Positions 1-8,602 of a stretch of DNA of 30,673 bases are shown piece after piece. This DNA is from Chara braunii (Eukaryota > Streptophyta > Charophyceae > Charales > Characeae). Each line of letters starts with the position of its first letter. The first letter of the stretch is position 1. The stretch spans positions 91,617-122,289 of the forward strand of contig BFEA01000757.1 of NCBI GenBank assembly GCA_003427395.1, in the 5' to 3' direction. Under the pieces are notes generated by a model. The model was given only the letters and a program-made list of their open reading frames with translations. It made no database searches and was not told the origin of the DNA. The position numbers and the translations under genes were made by a program.

Positions 1-77
<77 letters not shown>
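1..77. repeat. (GA)n microsatellite
   Basis: An uninterrupted GA dinucleotide tract runs from the window edge to base 77, so its true left end is outside the window. Confidence 0.98.
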
Positions 78-80
<3 letters not shown>

Positions 81-730
81 ACTTGACATTGATAAATCAG
101 TAGCCAAGAATCCTGACTCAGGATCGGGGATTCATTGTTTTGGAGGGATAGAGGAGATGAGGAGATTGAGGTGGAGGAGAGACTACTACGACTTGAAGCT
201 GCCCTAGATTGCTGCGGACAGAGAGGGGGATCCAAACCCGACACAAGAGCGGAAAGGGCCTCTTTTGGGTCTGTAGGATGAAAAGCGCACACCTGTGCCT
301 CTGTTTCACTTTCCACACAGTTGCCCAAGGCCCCTTGCACCGTTTCATCATCACCAACACCTTCCAGCTCCCTTCTCCAAGAGTCCAACCCAGTCACAGT
401 TCCATGTGCGAAAGTCGGGTGGAGTGGAAAACAGGTTGGGGGAGGTGGGTGCGTATGGGTGGGTCGGAGGGTGTGAAGGAAGATCGGATAGAAATGGGAG
501 GCGAATCCTAGCCCACCTCCACCTCCATCAGTGCCTCACTGTCCTCTTCCTTCTGATTCCCTCTCTATTCCTCGCCTACCTCCCCGCCAACCGCAAACCT
601 CGTTTGCCCCTTTCACTGTTTTGCCTAGCAGGCTAGCAGCCTTCCTTTTCGCCCAGAAATGGAGAGAATGAGTAGTATTGACACTTGAAAGATTTTGGTA
701 ATTGCTGCAATAATTGTCTGCGCAAGGGTT
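78..730. other. No gene seen; possibly intronic
   Basis: No open frame here has recognisable protein content on either strand. If the RUS-like exon at 939 is correctly read, this stretch would be intron or hold small upstream exons that I cannot identify. Confidence 0.4.
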
Positions 731-740
731 CTACCTGATC

Positions 741-855
741 TTTTTTTTTTTTTTTTTTTTTTAATTATGTGGCCCGATGGAGCATGGATCAGATATTAAA
801 CTGATCAGAACAGATATACTACACTTGATCTTAGCCAAAAGGCCGAGAAAGGTAT
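741..855 (-). pseudogene. U2 snRNA retropseudogene, 3'-truncated, with poly(A) tail
   Basis: Read on the minus strand from base 855, the sequence begins ATACCTTTCTCGGCCTTTTG and continues through GCTAAGATCAAGTGTAGTA. This is the highly conserved 5' end of spliceosomal U2 snRNA, including the GTAGTA branch-point-recognition element. About 93 nt of U2 are present, with a two-base insertion right after GTAGTA relative to the usual sequence. The 3' half, including the Sm site and stem-loops III and IV, is missing. The U2 part is followed directly by a 22-base poly(A), seen as T at 741-762. The 10-base direct repeat CTACCTGATC flanks the unit at 731-740 and 861-870. Truncated snRNA plus poly(A) plus target-site duplication is the signature of LINE-mediated retroposition. 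It is not a functional U2 gene. It lies about 70 bases upstream of the splice acceptor of the next exon. Confidence 0.93.
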
Positions 856-938
856 TGGTACTACCTGATCCTGATCATGTCTTGTGTTGCTTTGTATGGT
901 GGAAGGACTGAATTTTTCTGGCTGATTCTTGTCTGTAG

Positions 939-1676
939 GTCCCACGACCAGCTGAACTTGCACACAAAGAGAATTTTCTGATGGCACCACAAGGAACACA
1001 ACCAGTTGTGGGCGATGTGCAGCTCAACGTTCCCATTTCAAAAACTGTTGCCTCCCCATCAGTGCTAGCAGAACTGGTGGAGAAATTTAGGGGCGAAAAA
1101 TTCATATTGAATTTCAGAGATGGACGAACAGATATGGTACTCCATCCAGAAGCCACAGGGGAGGACGCGGTACGTGGATGGTTGTTGGCTGCGTGTGCGG
1201 CGCAGATTGTCAAAGAGAGAGAGGGCATGGAACACTGGAGAGAGGAGGGTGGAAAGGGCGCATCTTCGGCCGAGGTGGGCAGCGAGAAGTCGAGCTTTGC
1301 CGAAGAACAGCCACCTTCAACTGTGAGGAGAAGGGCAACTGGCGCGACGAGGGATGGAAGTCGAGGAGCAAAAAACAGCGATCATCCCGGTCGTCACCGC
1401 ACTCTTCACGACGGGAACAGAGTCGCGGCTGAGGATGAAGACGGGAGTGCACCGGCAAACAATGCGGTTATTCGTGGAAAACACAGCGCTAGGGATAAAA
1501 GATGGGCTTCTGAGCGATCAGAAGTTATGGGACCGGGCACGAACAGAATGGTTGTGATTGACGAGGCCTATGCCCGGATGGAGGGGCTTCTTCCTCCCCT
1601 GCTGCAGGGCCTCCGAGAAGCAGGCTGGCACACCCACCTATTTGCGGAAGGTACTGCTGTAAGAGCGGCGTGGTAA
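939..1676 (+). CDS. Terminal exon, probable RUS (DUF647) family protein C-terminus
   Basis: This open frame of 245 codons starts after a pyrimidine-rich stretch ending in CTGTAG at 933-938, which fits a splice acceptor, and ends with TAA at 1674-1676. A Met codon at 981 is in the same frame, but the 14 codons before it (VPRPAELAHKENFL) read as protein, so I favour an exon start at 939. Two parts resemble the C-terminal region of ROOT UVB SENSITIVE/DUF647 proteins as I know it. One is a block with the P-S/R-P-x-E-L...E-x-F linker followed by EKFILNF and a short ED-x-V-RGWLLAA helix (to about base 1220). The other is the final block with LLPPLLQGLREAGWHTHLF and a terminal AW. Between them lie about 100 charged, low-complexity residues, longer than I would expect. 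RUS proteins of plants act in plastid or vitamin B6-related functions and auxin transport. Upstream exons are not visible. The family call rests on pattern memory, not alignment, and a spliced-out middle segment is possible. Confidence 0.5.
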   Translation, partial: VPRPAELAHKENFLMAPQGTQPVVGDVQLNVPISKTVASPSVLAELVEKFRGEKFILNFRDGRTDMVLHPEATGEDAVRGWLLAACAAQIVKEREGMEHWREEGGKGASSAEVGSEKSSFAEEQPPSTVRRRATGATRDGSRGAKNSDHPGRHRTLHDGNRVAAEDEDGSAPANNAVIRGKHSARDKRWASERSEVMGPGTNRMVVIDEAYARMEGLLPPLLQGLREAGWHTHLFAEGTAVRAAW

Positions 1677-2149
1677 AATCATTTGACTGTCTCACCGACT
1701 AGCCCATTCTTTTGAGTTTCTTTCTTTCGGCTGGAGTCTGTGCGCAGGGTGAGAGAGGAGGAGGAGGAGGAGGAGGTAAGCAGTAGTTTGCTTGCTGCAG
1801 AGCAATTGAGATAAGATCTCTTTTTGACGAATAGCATCCACCAGGTAGTGTAATGAGTGATCAAGCAATGATGGAGATGGCCAATTGGGAGACATCCTTG
1901 AGAGCTGGTCATATAGGACATGTCTGTCCACGGGGACCACCTCGTTGGCTCTCCACTTTGTGCTGTTTCATGTAATCGAGTGTCTCTTCACAGTTGATTT
2001 ATATTAGGGCTTTTGTTTTTTTTGTTTTGTTTTTTTTCCATTACTGAGCGACTTCTCTACTTCTTGTCCTTGCTTTGATATTCCTTTCATCAATCATCAG
2101 CAAATGAGATTTCTGCCCTTTCGCTTCTCTTCAGAAACTAATCATCGTC
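1677..2149. other. 3' flank of the RUS-like exon, no gene seen
   Basis: The stretch contains a short (GGA)n tract near 1757 and T-rich tracts near 2010-2040. Bases 1885-1901 (TTGGGAGACATCCTTGA) are identical to one arm of the foldback at 4228-4376. No further exon is apparent. Confidence 0.5.
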
Positions 2150-2279
2150 ATCAGAAAAGCAGAACGCTGAAGATTTCTACTTTCACTGACTGTTTTGAGG
2201 GACAAAGAAACTCTTGCATTGCCCCACAGAGCATCATATTTCACAGATTCATAGTAGTTGCGGAGTATCTGTTATACAT

Positions 2280-2282
<3 letters not shown>

Positions 2283-2359
<77 letters not shown>
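2283..2359. repeat. (CT)n microsatellite, first duplicated tract
   Basis: A pure CT run of 77 bases inside the first unit of the 216-bp tandem duplication. Confidence 0.97.
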
Positions 2360-2361
<2 letters not shown>

Positions 2362-2495
2362 ATTTATCAGAAACACAGAGCGCTGAAGATTTGTACTTTA
2401 ACCGACTGTTTTGAGGGACAAAGAAACTCTTTCATTGCCCCACAGAGCATCATATTTCACAGATTCATAGTAGTTGCGGAGTATCTGTTATACAT

Positions 2496-2498
<3 letters not shown>

Positions 2499-2575
<77 letters not shown>
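2499..2575. repeat. (CT)n microsatellite, second duplicated tract
   Basis: A pure CT run of 77 bases, the same length as the first tract. Such long tracts normally drift quickly, which supports a very recent duplication or an assembly artefact. Confidence 0.97.
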
Positions 2576-2577
<2 letters not shown>

Positions 2578-2583
2578 ATTTTC

Positions 2584-2886
2584 TTTTTTTTCTTCTTTAT
2601 GTGGAATAAAATTTGTGTGAAAGAATAGTAAACTTAGCAGCCTTTGCCTCACAGTTAGACACCAAAGTTCTTTGCTAAATCAGAAACTGAAAACAATTTT
2701 ATTTTTATTTTTATTTTTTTGGCCCGTCGGGGCAGGTTGCCCCGGACCGTTCTTGTAGCTTAGCTTCTATTTGAATATGTCACATATCGTGACGTGCAAT
2801 CCACCAAAGTTTTTTGAAAATAAAATTTAACAGGGGTGTTTTTTTTAGCTTTTTTCTTTTCTTAAAAGCTTCACAACGAATAGTTT
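2584..2886. other. AT-rich spacer, no gene seen
   Basis: T-rich tracts and a short GC hairpin around 2725-2748 (GGGGCAGGTTGCCCC core) are all that can be seen here. Confidence 0.5.
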
Positions 2887-2937
2887 GAAAGTGACAAGGA
2901 CCCGGGAAAAAAAAAAAAAAAAAAAGTGACGAGGACC
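2887..2937 (+). mobile_element. Poly(A)-only retroposed insertion with target-site duplication
   Basis: The segment GTGACAAGGACC at 2891-2902 is followed by CGGG, then 19 A residues (2907-2925), then GTGACGAGGACC at 2926-2937. The flanking 12-base repeats differ at one position. The most economical reading is a target-site duplication around an extremely 5'-truncated retrotransposon or RNA copy, of which only CGGG plus the tail was inserted. Confidence 0.6.
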
Positions 2938-3515
2938 AATCCCTACGGAACGTAGCCAGGGGGTGTATAGAGGGGGTGTTTCGTATACAGAACTACGCAA
3001 GGAAGGCGCGTACAAAATCTTTCTTGAACTGCATTCCCTGTCGGAAAAAAAGAAAAACAAAAAGAAATCACCAAACATGACATCATTCTGCTTAATGGTT
3101 CTTTGCATATTGAGAACAACTCAGCAACATGTTTTTCGTGTTGACGTATGCATCCCAAATTTTTACCATAATAATATCTTAAAGTGGTATCCTTTTGGAA
3201 AATAACAAACTGGGAGATGGTGTTTACTGAAGTCGGCATGAACAACTCCCCAGGTCTTCAATGGTGGTCCTCGTTGAAATGGCCGAACAGGGGATGCTTG
3301 TCCCTCCAAGCTGCGCGTCTGAATAATAGTGAATATGTTAAAGATCTTCAGGTGGCATCCTCGTTCAAAAAAATAACGAAGAAGAGGGGTGGACACTCCT
3401 TCATTTTTTTTTTAATTATTATTATTTATTTATTTTTTATAACAAATAGCATGTTTCATTATATAAAGAGCAAAAGGAGGCTGGGAATCCCTCCACGTCT
3501 CAACCCAGATTAGAC
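2938..3515. other. Intergenic, no gene seen
   Basis: AT-rich sequence with several short open frames on both strands, none with recognisable protein character. A TTATT-rich tract lies around 3405-3440. Confidence 0.5.
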
Positions 3516-3624
3516 TACCGTCTTCCCCCGAACATAACGCACCCCAAAATTGAATGTATACAAGATATATTTCCGGCCAGATACAGCCAGAATGAGGGTG
3601 CGTTGTGTTTGGGGGAAGACGGTA
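3516..3624. mobile_element. TA-flanked MITE, 105 bp, Tc1/mariner-like
   Basis: Bases 3518-3544 and the reverse complement of 3596-3622 match at 25 of 27 positions; both ends read CCGTCTTCCCCC inward. The element is only 105 bp and has no coding capacity. It is flanked on each side by TA (3516-3517 and 3623-3624), the target duplication typical of the Tc1/mariner superfamily. The superfamily call rests on the TA alone. Confidence 0.85.
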
Positions 3625-4089
3625 GCATTGCAGGGTAGTTCACAACTTCACATGCTATTCCTAAAAAAGATGAAGCTGGATTAACAACCAACAATTGGTA
3701 ATAAACGAAAAACTTCCGAAAAAGGTAGACCTAACTCCCCGTATACCCTTTGAATAGCCACTAAGCTCTCCTCTGTCTAACTTCTCCTTGCCTGATTCTT
3801 TCTTCCTGGTCCTTGCCTTAAACCCCCTAAATCCTACGGTTGCCACTCCTCATTCCCTTTGCTACGGCCTTCTCATACTCTCTGTCTCCACGAAAAACCG
3901 AGGCCTGCGACCCGGATGGTTGCTACTTCGCCATTCCCTAGGGTTCTGCGGTCGAATCTGTCTTTCAGATCCTGTGCTTGATCCGGTTGCTGTCTCATCT
4001 GCTCCTGCGTTCTTTTCCACTGTGCTCAAACCTCCGTTTCCATTACGTAGGAGTGATGCTAAAGGTTAGTAGAAGGGGATTAACCTCTC
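3625..4089 (+). other. Possible 3' part of LINE ORF1 / region upstream of LINE ORF2
   Basis: An open frame at 3788-4069 ends 20 bases before the ORF2 start at 4090, the position expected for the end of a LINE ORF1. The translation (for example DPVLDPVAVSSAPAFFSTVL) shows no diagnostic domain, so this is positional inference only. Confidence 0.25.
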
Positions 4090-4227
4090 ATGGAGCAACA
4101 GGTGGAAGGGAGGCAAGTTAAGAAGGCCAGGACACAACAGGTAAGAAACCGCTCTCCGCAACTAAGGATCGCATGATGGAATGTGAATGGGCTGGCACAA
4201 GTCTTGAACAATCAAGATAAGTGGGGA

Positions 4228-4376
4228 CACATCACAAAGCAGTGAAAGCACACACGGTGGTTTGAAGCAGATGCCCAACTCCATCAAGGATGTCTCCCAA
4301 CTGGTGTTCCGGAGTTCCTATCTGCTTCCAGAGCCCCAGTTGGGAGACATCCTTGATGGAGATGGCTTTGTGATGT
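4228..4376. repeat. Foldback inside the LINE endonuclease region
   Basis: Bases 4281-4304 and 4336-4359 are perfect 24-base reverse complements separated by a 31-base loop. A second matching pair lies outside them (ATCACAAAGC near 4231 and GCTTTGTGAT near 4365). It disrupts the LINE reading frame and shares a 17-mer with 1885-1901. Confidence 0.9.
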
Positions 4377-4586
4377 CTCAAGGACTTCCTATGTTTACAA
4401 AGAGACTCACCTAACAGGAACTCCGGAGGACCAACAGACACAGAGCAAACTCCTACAGAAGCTGAGATGGGCCGAGATGTCAGTCTGAGCACCACGGGGG
4501 GAGACCCCACTCTGCAGGAGTGGCAATACTACAGAATGGGAGGGCAACAGCCGAGAAAATGGACACTGTTTTTTCAAATTGATTCA

Positions 4587-4612
4587 AAACCCTAAACCCT
4601 AAACCCTAAACC
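4587..4612. repeat. Interstitial plant-type telomere repeat
   Basis: Nearly four copies of AAACCCT, the Arabidopsis-type telomere unit. It lies in the non-LINE sequence (about 4376-4990) that splits the endonuclease region, so it is an interstitial tract rather than a chromosome end. Confidence 0.9.
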
Positions 4613-5209
4613 AGGATTAGAGTATGTCCCCAAAAAAATGAAGCGTGATCCTCTGTGAAAACAACGACCAGGGGCATTTCTCTCCCGCCAAAACTGCATG
4701 TGAAATATCGGAAAGCTGAAGTGTGATTATTATCACAAATAATGACCTGGGGCTAGGAGCGAGAGAGTTTGTTTTCTCGAAAATCGTGCACCAAAAACAC
4801 CTTGAAGATCTTGAAATGTGACCCTTGTCTAAAGTCGTTAATAAAGGGAACGTATTTCCTGGAAATCTGCAAACTGAAAAACACTGAAAATTTTGACCCT
4901 CTCAATTCCGGGTTGTCTCAATGGGCCCAGTCTGAGCCTTCTCCAGGGTGCCAAAATGGCCACGAGCAAATTCTAGATTTTCTGATTTAGGCCTTAAGTT
5001 TGAAGACACATATCCCTGCCGGAGTCCCTGTTATCGTGGCTGGAGACTGCAATGCAGCCCCGGATAGACAGATGGACAGATGGAAGACACCCTCCCCCGC
5101 CCCGTCATACGTGGAGGAGGATGAGCGGATGATCAGGGATTTATGTCTCTCATTAAGGGACTTTGATTCTTTTCACAGGCTTAACCCCGACTCTCGATTT
5201 TATTCATGC

Positions 5210-5279
5210 CTACCGAAAGTTGGACCTGAAAGCCAATCGAGGTCCTACCGAAAGTAGGGACTGAAAGCCAGTCGAGATC
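5210..5279. repeat. 35-bp tandem duplication in LINE
   Basis: Bases 5210-5244 and 5245-5279 are adjacent copies beginning CTACCGAAAGT and ending GTCGAG or ATCGAG plus a few bases. The duplication breaks the endonuclease frame before SRIDLILIPED. Confidence 0.9.
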
Positions 5280-6309
5280 CAGAATCGACCTGATACTTAT
5301 CCCAGAAGACATGTATGGGGGGCTCGCTGCGATCCTACCCGCAAGCCCACACCCGGGCCTGGATCACAAGATGTGCACGAAAATTATCTCATTCTGCAAG
5401 AAGCCTGATCAAGGGCCTGGCTTTTATAAACTCAACATATCCATCCTGCAACAGAAGTTCCCTTCCAAAAGGACCAAAACTACATTAAAGACTGTTGGGC
5501 GTTTTGGCGCATACAAAAAGAACACTTTCAGTAGGAGGCAAACTGGTTTAACAATGGACTGTTTATCTTGGTATGAAGTGCAAAGAGTACTCCAAGATTC
5601 TACCAACTTGGAGAAATCAACAGGAAATGGAAATACACTACCAATATCATCAGCTTGAACAGCAGGGCCTTTTAAATGACCCACACACACAGGAGCCGCC
5701 AGGGGCCCATTCAAAACTACAGCCTCTGCAACAACAATTTCAGGCTTGTGCAGCGCAATGCTGGGAAGGCACACGCATTAGGGAGCGACTGACCCGTCAC
5801 CAGACTGAAGGGTCGACAGACAAGAAGTTTTTCAGCATGGCCCGAGCGTGTTCACGAAGGTCAATGATAGAGGCACTATACGATCCGCAGTCAGCTGGTC
5901 TGGATGTAGCAACCTCCACATCCCCGTGCATGAAGATTACGGGATCCTTTTTCAAGGACCTGTTCACCTCAAGGTGTGCTCAGCAGGAGGGGGATGCCAG
6001 AGAGGAGGAGATTGCGGACTTCCTTAAACCAATGCCGAAAGCCTTGACCGGTCAGCAAAGAGCCCAACTAGACCGCCCAGTGTCACAGGCAAAAATCTGG
6101 ACGGCGTTAATGCAGATGGACGAAGAAAAAACCTTGGGAGTTAACGGGCTCCTCAAAGAATTTCGGGAAATATTCTGGAACCAAATGGCCCCGGATCTCA
6201 TGGGTTTCTACCGTCAGGCGTGGCCACATCGGTGAGCTGGTAGGGCAAGGCGTTCTCACTCCGCTGCACAAAAGGGGTGCTACGATAGATATCAAAAACT
6301 ACCGGCCAA

Positions 6310-6435
6310 GTCCTTTGGGACATCCGTTAAAATTGGAACAATACAGAGAAGATTAGCATGGCCCATGCGCAAGGATGCCACGCATAAATCGAGAAATAGT
6401 CCAAATTTTGAAAAAAAAAAAAAAAAAAAAAAAAA
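6310..6435 (+). pseudogene. Full-length U6 snRNA retropseudogene with poly(A), inserted in LINE
   Basis: From 6310 (GTCCTTTGGGACATCCG) to about 6410 the sequence follows plant U6 snRNA end to end. It includes the ACAGAG box in AACAATACAGAGAAGATTAG and the 3' part ending CCAAATTTT. A few substitutions are present, for example GCCCATGCGC for GCCCCTGCGC. A run of 25 A follows (6411-6435). LINE protein sequence reads KNYRP directly before the unit and [18 protein letters not shown] directly after it. The DNA repeat AAAAACTACCGGCC (6294-6307) and AAAAACTGCCGACC (6431-6444) is a target-site duplication with 12 of 14 bases matching, its As merging with the tail. No upstream U6 promoter elements can exist, since LINE sequence abuts the 5' end, so the copy is not an active U6 gene. 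Confidence 0.95.
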
Positions 6436-6906
6436 CTGCCGACCGATAACCTGCTCACAGTTGTTTACAAAATGCTAGCGAAAGCACTGGCAAACCATCT
6501 GATCCCCGTCTTAGATGATGTCATTCACCCAACCCAAACGGGGTTTGTCAAAGGGCGTCGGATCCAGGACAATATTCTGTTGGTTAATGAACTCCTTAAG
6601 CTAACCTGGCAAGACAAACATAATGCAGCCATGGTATTTATCGATTTTGAGAAGGCATATGACCACGTGGACTGGCTCTTCTTAGAAAAATGCATGGAGA
6701 AAATGAACCTTGGCCCGACTTTTCGGCGCTGGATTAGGATTCTACACCACAACGTCACCATGACCGTCCACATAAATGGCCTCCTAGCACCGGTGAGCTC
6801 GTTGCATCGGTCGCTCCGTCAAGGATAACCTTTGACCCCCTTCCTCTTCATAATCGTGATGGAGGCGTTGGCGGCGAATCTCCAGGCCAATAAAGATCTC
6901 ACAAAA

Positions 6907-7042
6907 GGCCTTTGTTTGGTGCCATAAGGGAGCATGAGGACACATTTCCATGCATCTGCCCCGTCTTTTAATCCAATTTCACTTCCCAAAAATATACTCA
7001 GCAAATCTAATCCAGAATTTGCTACTGGTGCCAAACATTGCC
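6907..7042. mobile_element. Candidate MITE truncating the LINE
   Basis: The left end (GGCCTTTGTTTGGTGCCATA) and the reverse complement of 7024-7042 (GGCAATGTTTGGCACCAGT) match imperfectly over about 15-18 bases, and recognisable LINE sequence stops exactly here. The GGCC-TTGTTTGG type of end recalls PIF/Harbinger or hAT MITEs of plants. No clear target duplication is seen. Confidence 0.45.
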
Positions 7043-7582
7043 CTAATTATATCCATTAGCACAGCAAGGTCAGCTTCTGTTGGGGGGGGGGGGGGAGTCA
7101 AGGGATCCCCAGGCCCACTTCATCTGTGAGCATGGAGATAGCTTCCCATGCCACCTTTGCATATAGGTAAAACACCCATTAATCCCAATTTATTAAAGCC
7201 TCTAAGAGCAAGCAATAAATGTCTAAGAGTTACTAAAACTTGAAAAATAAATAAATAAATAAATAAAAAATACTAAAACTATTCCATTAAGTGAGTTGGA
7301 CATGTTTTCACATTGCAATTGTGAGACCATCGGCTTTGGCTCCTCACTCCCACTGAAGGGAGGCGGAGATGTGCAATCCTCTAATTATATCATTATTATA
7401 TTATTCCTAACATTATTTTGTCTTATAAAACTTCTAAATTGTAAAACAAATAAAAGGGGGCCCAGTGGACACCCTTGCAGTAGGGACCTGGTAAGAGGGA
7501 ACTTCCTCCAAAGAGTCTCTCATTAACCATAGCCACTGATAAAGCCTGAGAGTAGATTGCCTTGACAGACCAAAGCCAGTTC
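7043..7582. other. Intergenic, no gene seen
   Basis: It contains a run of 14 G at 7082-7095 and an (AAAT)n tract around 7241-7268. No coding evidence. Confidence 0.5.
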
Positions 7583-7584
7583 TA

Positions 7585-7640
<56 letters not shown>

Positions 7641-7657
7641 GTGTGTGTGTGTGTGTG
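7583..7657. repeat. Compound (CT)n(GT)n microsatellite
   Basis: About 20 bases of CT pass directly into about 55 bases of GT with one GC interruption. Confidence 0.97.
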
Positions 7658-7771
7658 CCCTCTGTTGTTTGTAAGACAGCACGCCCCACTCTGTCTGACA
7701 AACCGACCGCCAAGAAAACGTCCGCGTGAAGCCAGGAGGGATTCTATGCGCCTCACTTTACCAGCCCCAAA

Positions 7772-7892
7772 GGGCCTCGCTCCACTCTTCACCACGTGCA
7801 CAAAAGACAAACATAAGGCGGTGTATCTTTCCAGGTTCTAACAGAAGATTCTCTCATTTTGCACATTCGGCAAGTAGGTGCAGCGAGGGCCC
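7772..7892 (+). mobile_element. MITE family 'GCTCC', copy 1
   Basis: The ends GGGCCTCGCTCCACTCTTCA and the reverse complement of the right end (GGGCCCTCGCTGCACCTACT) match, with TGCACAAAA/TGTGCAAAA further in. The whole 121 bp aligns by eye with copies at 10595-10747 and 17191-17310, including the internal AGATTCTCTCATTTTGC block. Non-coding. Confidence 0.8.
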
Positions 7893-8602
7893 AAGTGGAG
7901 AAAAGGAGAATGAATCTTCAGCTAGGACATGAAAAGATATAAACGCCACTTTTTTTTTCCTCTCCTGCGCCGGGTGATGAGTGGCTGAGTGAGGCCCTCC
8001 TCCGCTGGCAGGAACCGAGCCTACTCAGCCTGGGCCCCAACAGTGGAGTGAGGCCCTCTGCGAGCCTGGACCCACCCCTTGTGTCCAACTCGAATATAAG
8101 GATCCAAACCCTAAAAAAACAAAACCACATCTAGTGGGACTTGGCCCCTCCCACTGGTGTCAGGAAGGGCGAGGAGAGCAAAGGAGAGGTGACGAAAGGT
8201 GAGGACGGCAGGACTGCCCGCCAGAGAAGGGGTGTAGACAGAGAGGAGAAATGTCATTTGGCATGTGCAGTGCAAGACCCGTTCCTGTGAGCTTTTTACA
8301 TTGTATCATACTTCTTTTTAAGTTCTTACTTTTTTTCCTTTTTTCCCTTTTAATTATACTGATGTTGTCCCAAACTCCCAAACCCGCGTGGGAAAATAGG
8401 GAAAACTGGCTGTTTTCCCAAACTCCTGAATTTTCGGAGGTCGGGCCCGACGACGACTGCCATTGCTAAATCTGATCGGCGGCCGTCGTTTCATTTCGGC
8501 CTCTGAAAAGGCGTCGGCTTCCAAAATAAAAAATATAGGATTGTAGGGTTTTCCAAGCCCTACAACCCTATACATGTATATATATATATATATCGTCACA
8601 AA
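7893..8602. other. Intergenic, small hairpins, no gene seen
   Basis: A pair of related GAGTGAGGCCCTC segments lies at about 7988 and 8047. A hairpin at about 8536-8571 has the arms ATAGGATTGTAGGG and CCCTACAACCCTAT. A short (TA)n tract is at 8577-8592. No credible coding region. Confidence 0.5.

Larger units (their letters stand above)
2150..2583. repeat. Tandem duplication, about 216 bp period, two units
   Basis: Two nearly identical units start at about 2150 and 2366. Each has some 130 bp of unique sequence (with GACTGTTTTGAGGGACAAAG and CACAGAGCATCATATTTCAC) followed by a CT tract of equal length and then CAGATTT. Only a few substitutions distinguish the units, so the duplication is recent. 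An open frame spans both units but would encode Ser-Leu repeats and is not a credible gene. Confidence 0.93.
4090..6906 (+). pseudogene. Degraded LINE (non-LTR retrotransposon) ORF2
   Basis: Pieces of a LINE ORF2 occur in order on the plus strand. The start (ATG at 4090) runs into WNVNGLAQVLNNQDKW, the first motif of an APE-type endonuclease, with an in-frame TGA just before it. VPVIVAGDCNAAPD (about 5025-5066) is the internal endonuclease GD-x-N motif. SRIDLILIPED and PGLDHK (about 5282-5375) match the C-terminal endonuclease region. A linker follows (5573-6235, with KTLGVNGLLKEF). The reverse transcriptase part reads NYRP, then [36 protein letters not shown] and FIDFEKAYDHVDW, whose Asp residues form RT motif A. 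A stop replaces the usual Cys in RQG*PLTPFLF (about 6825). The copy ends near 6906, before the YADD catalytic box, and no poly(A) of its own is seen. Frameshifts, stops, a foldback and unrelated sequence at about 4376-4990 and a U6 insertion show it is dead. Confidence 0.93.

Noticed and set aside
741-855. Active U2 snRNA gene
   Set aside because: The 3' half and Sm site are missing, an A tail follows, and target-site duplications flank the copy.
2104-2628. 174-codon frame on the plus strand
   Set aside because: It is built from duplicated sequence and CT tracts (Ser-Leu repeats) with no protein signal.
4587-4612. Chromosome end
   Set aside because: There are fewer than four telomere units, embedded in the middle of a LINE remnant.
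6310-6410. Active U6 gene
   Set aside because: LINE sequence lies directly upstream, so no U6 promoter is present, and the copy has an A tail rather than a T terminator.
7434-7841. Frames encoding His-Thr or Cys-Val repeats
   Set aside because: They are translations of the GT microsatellite.
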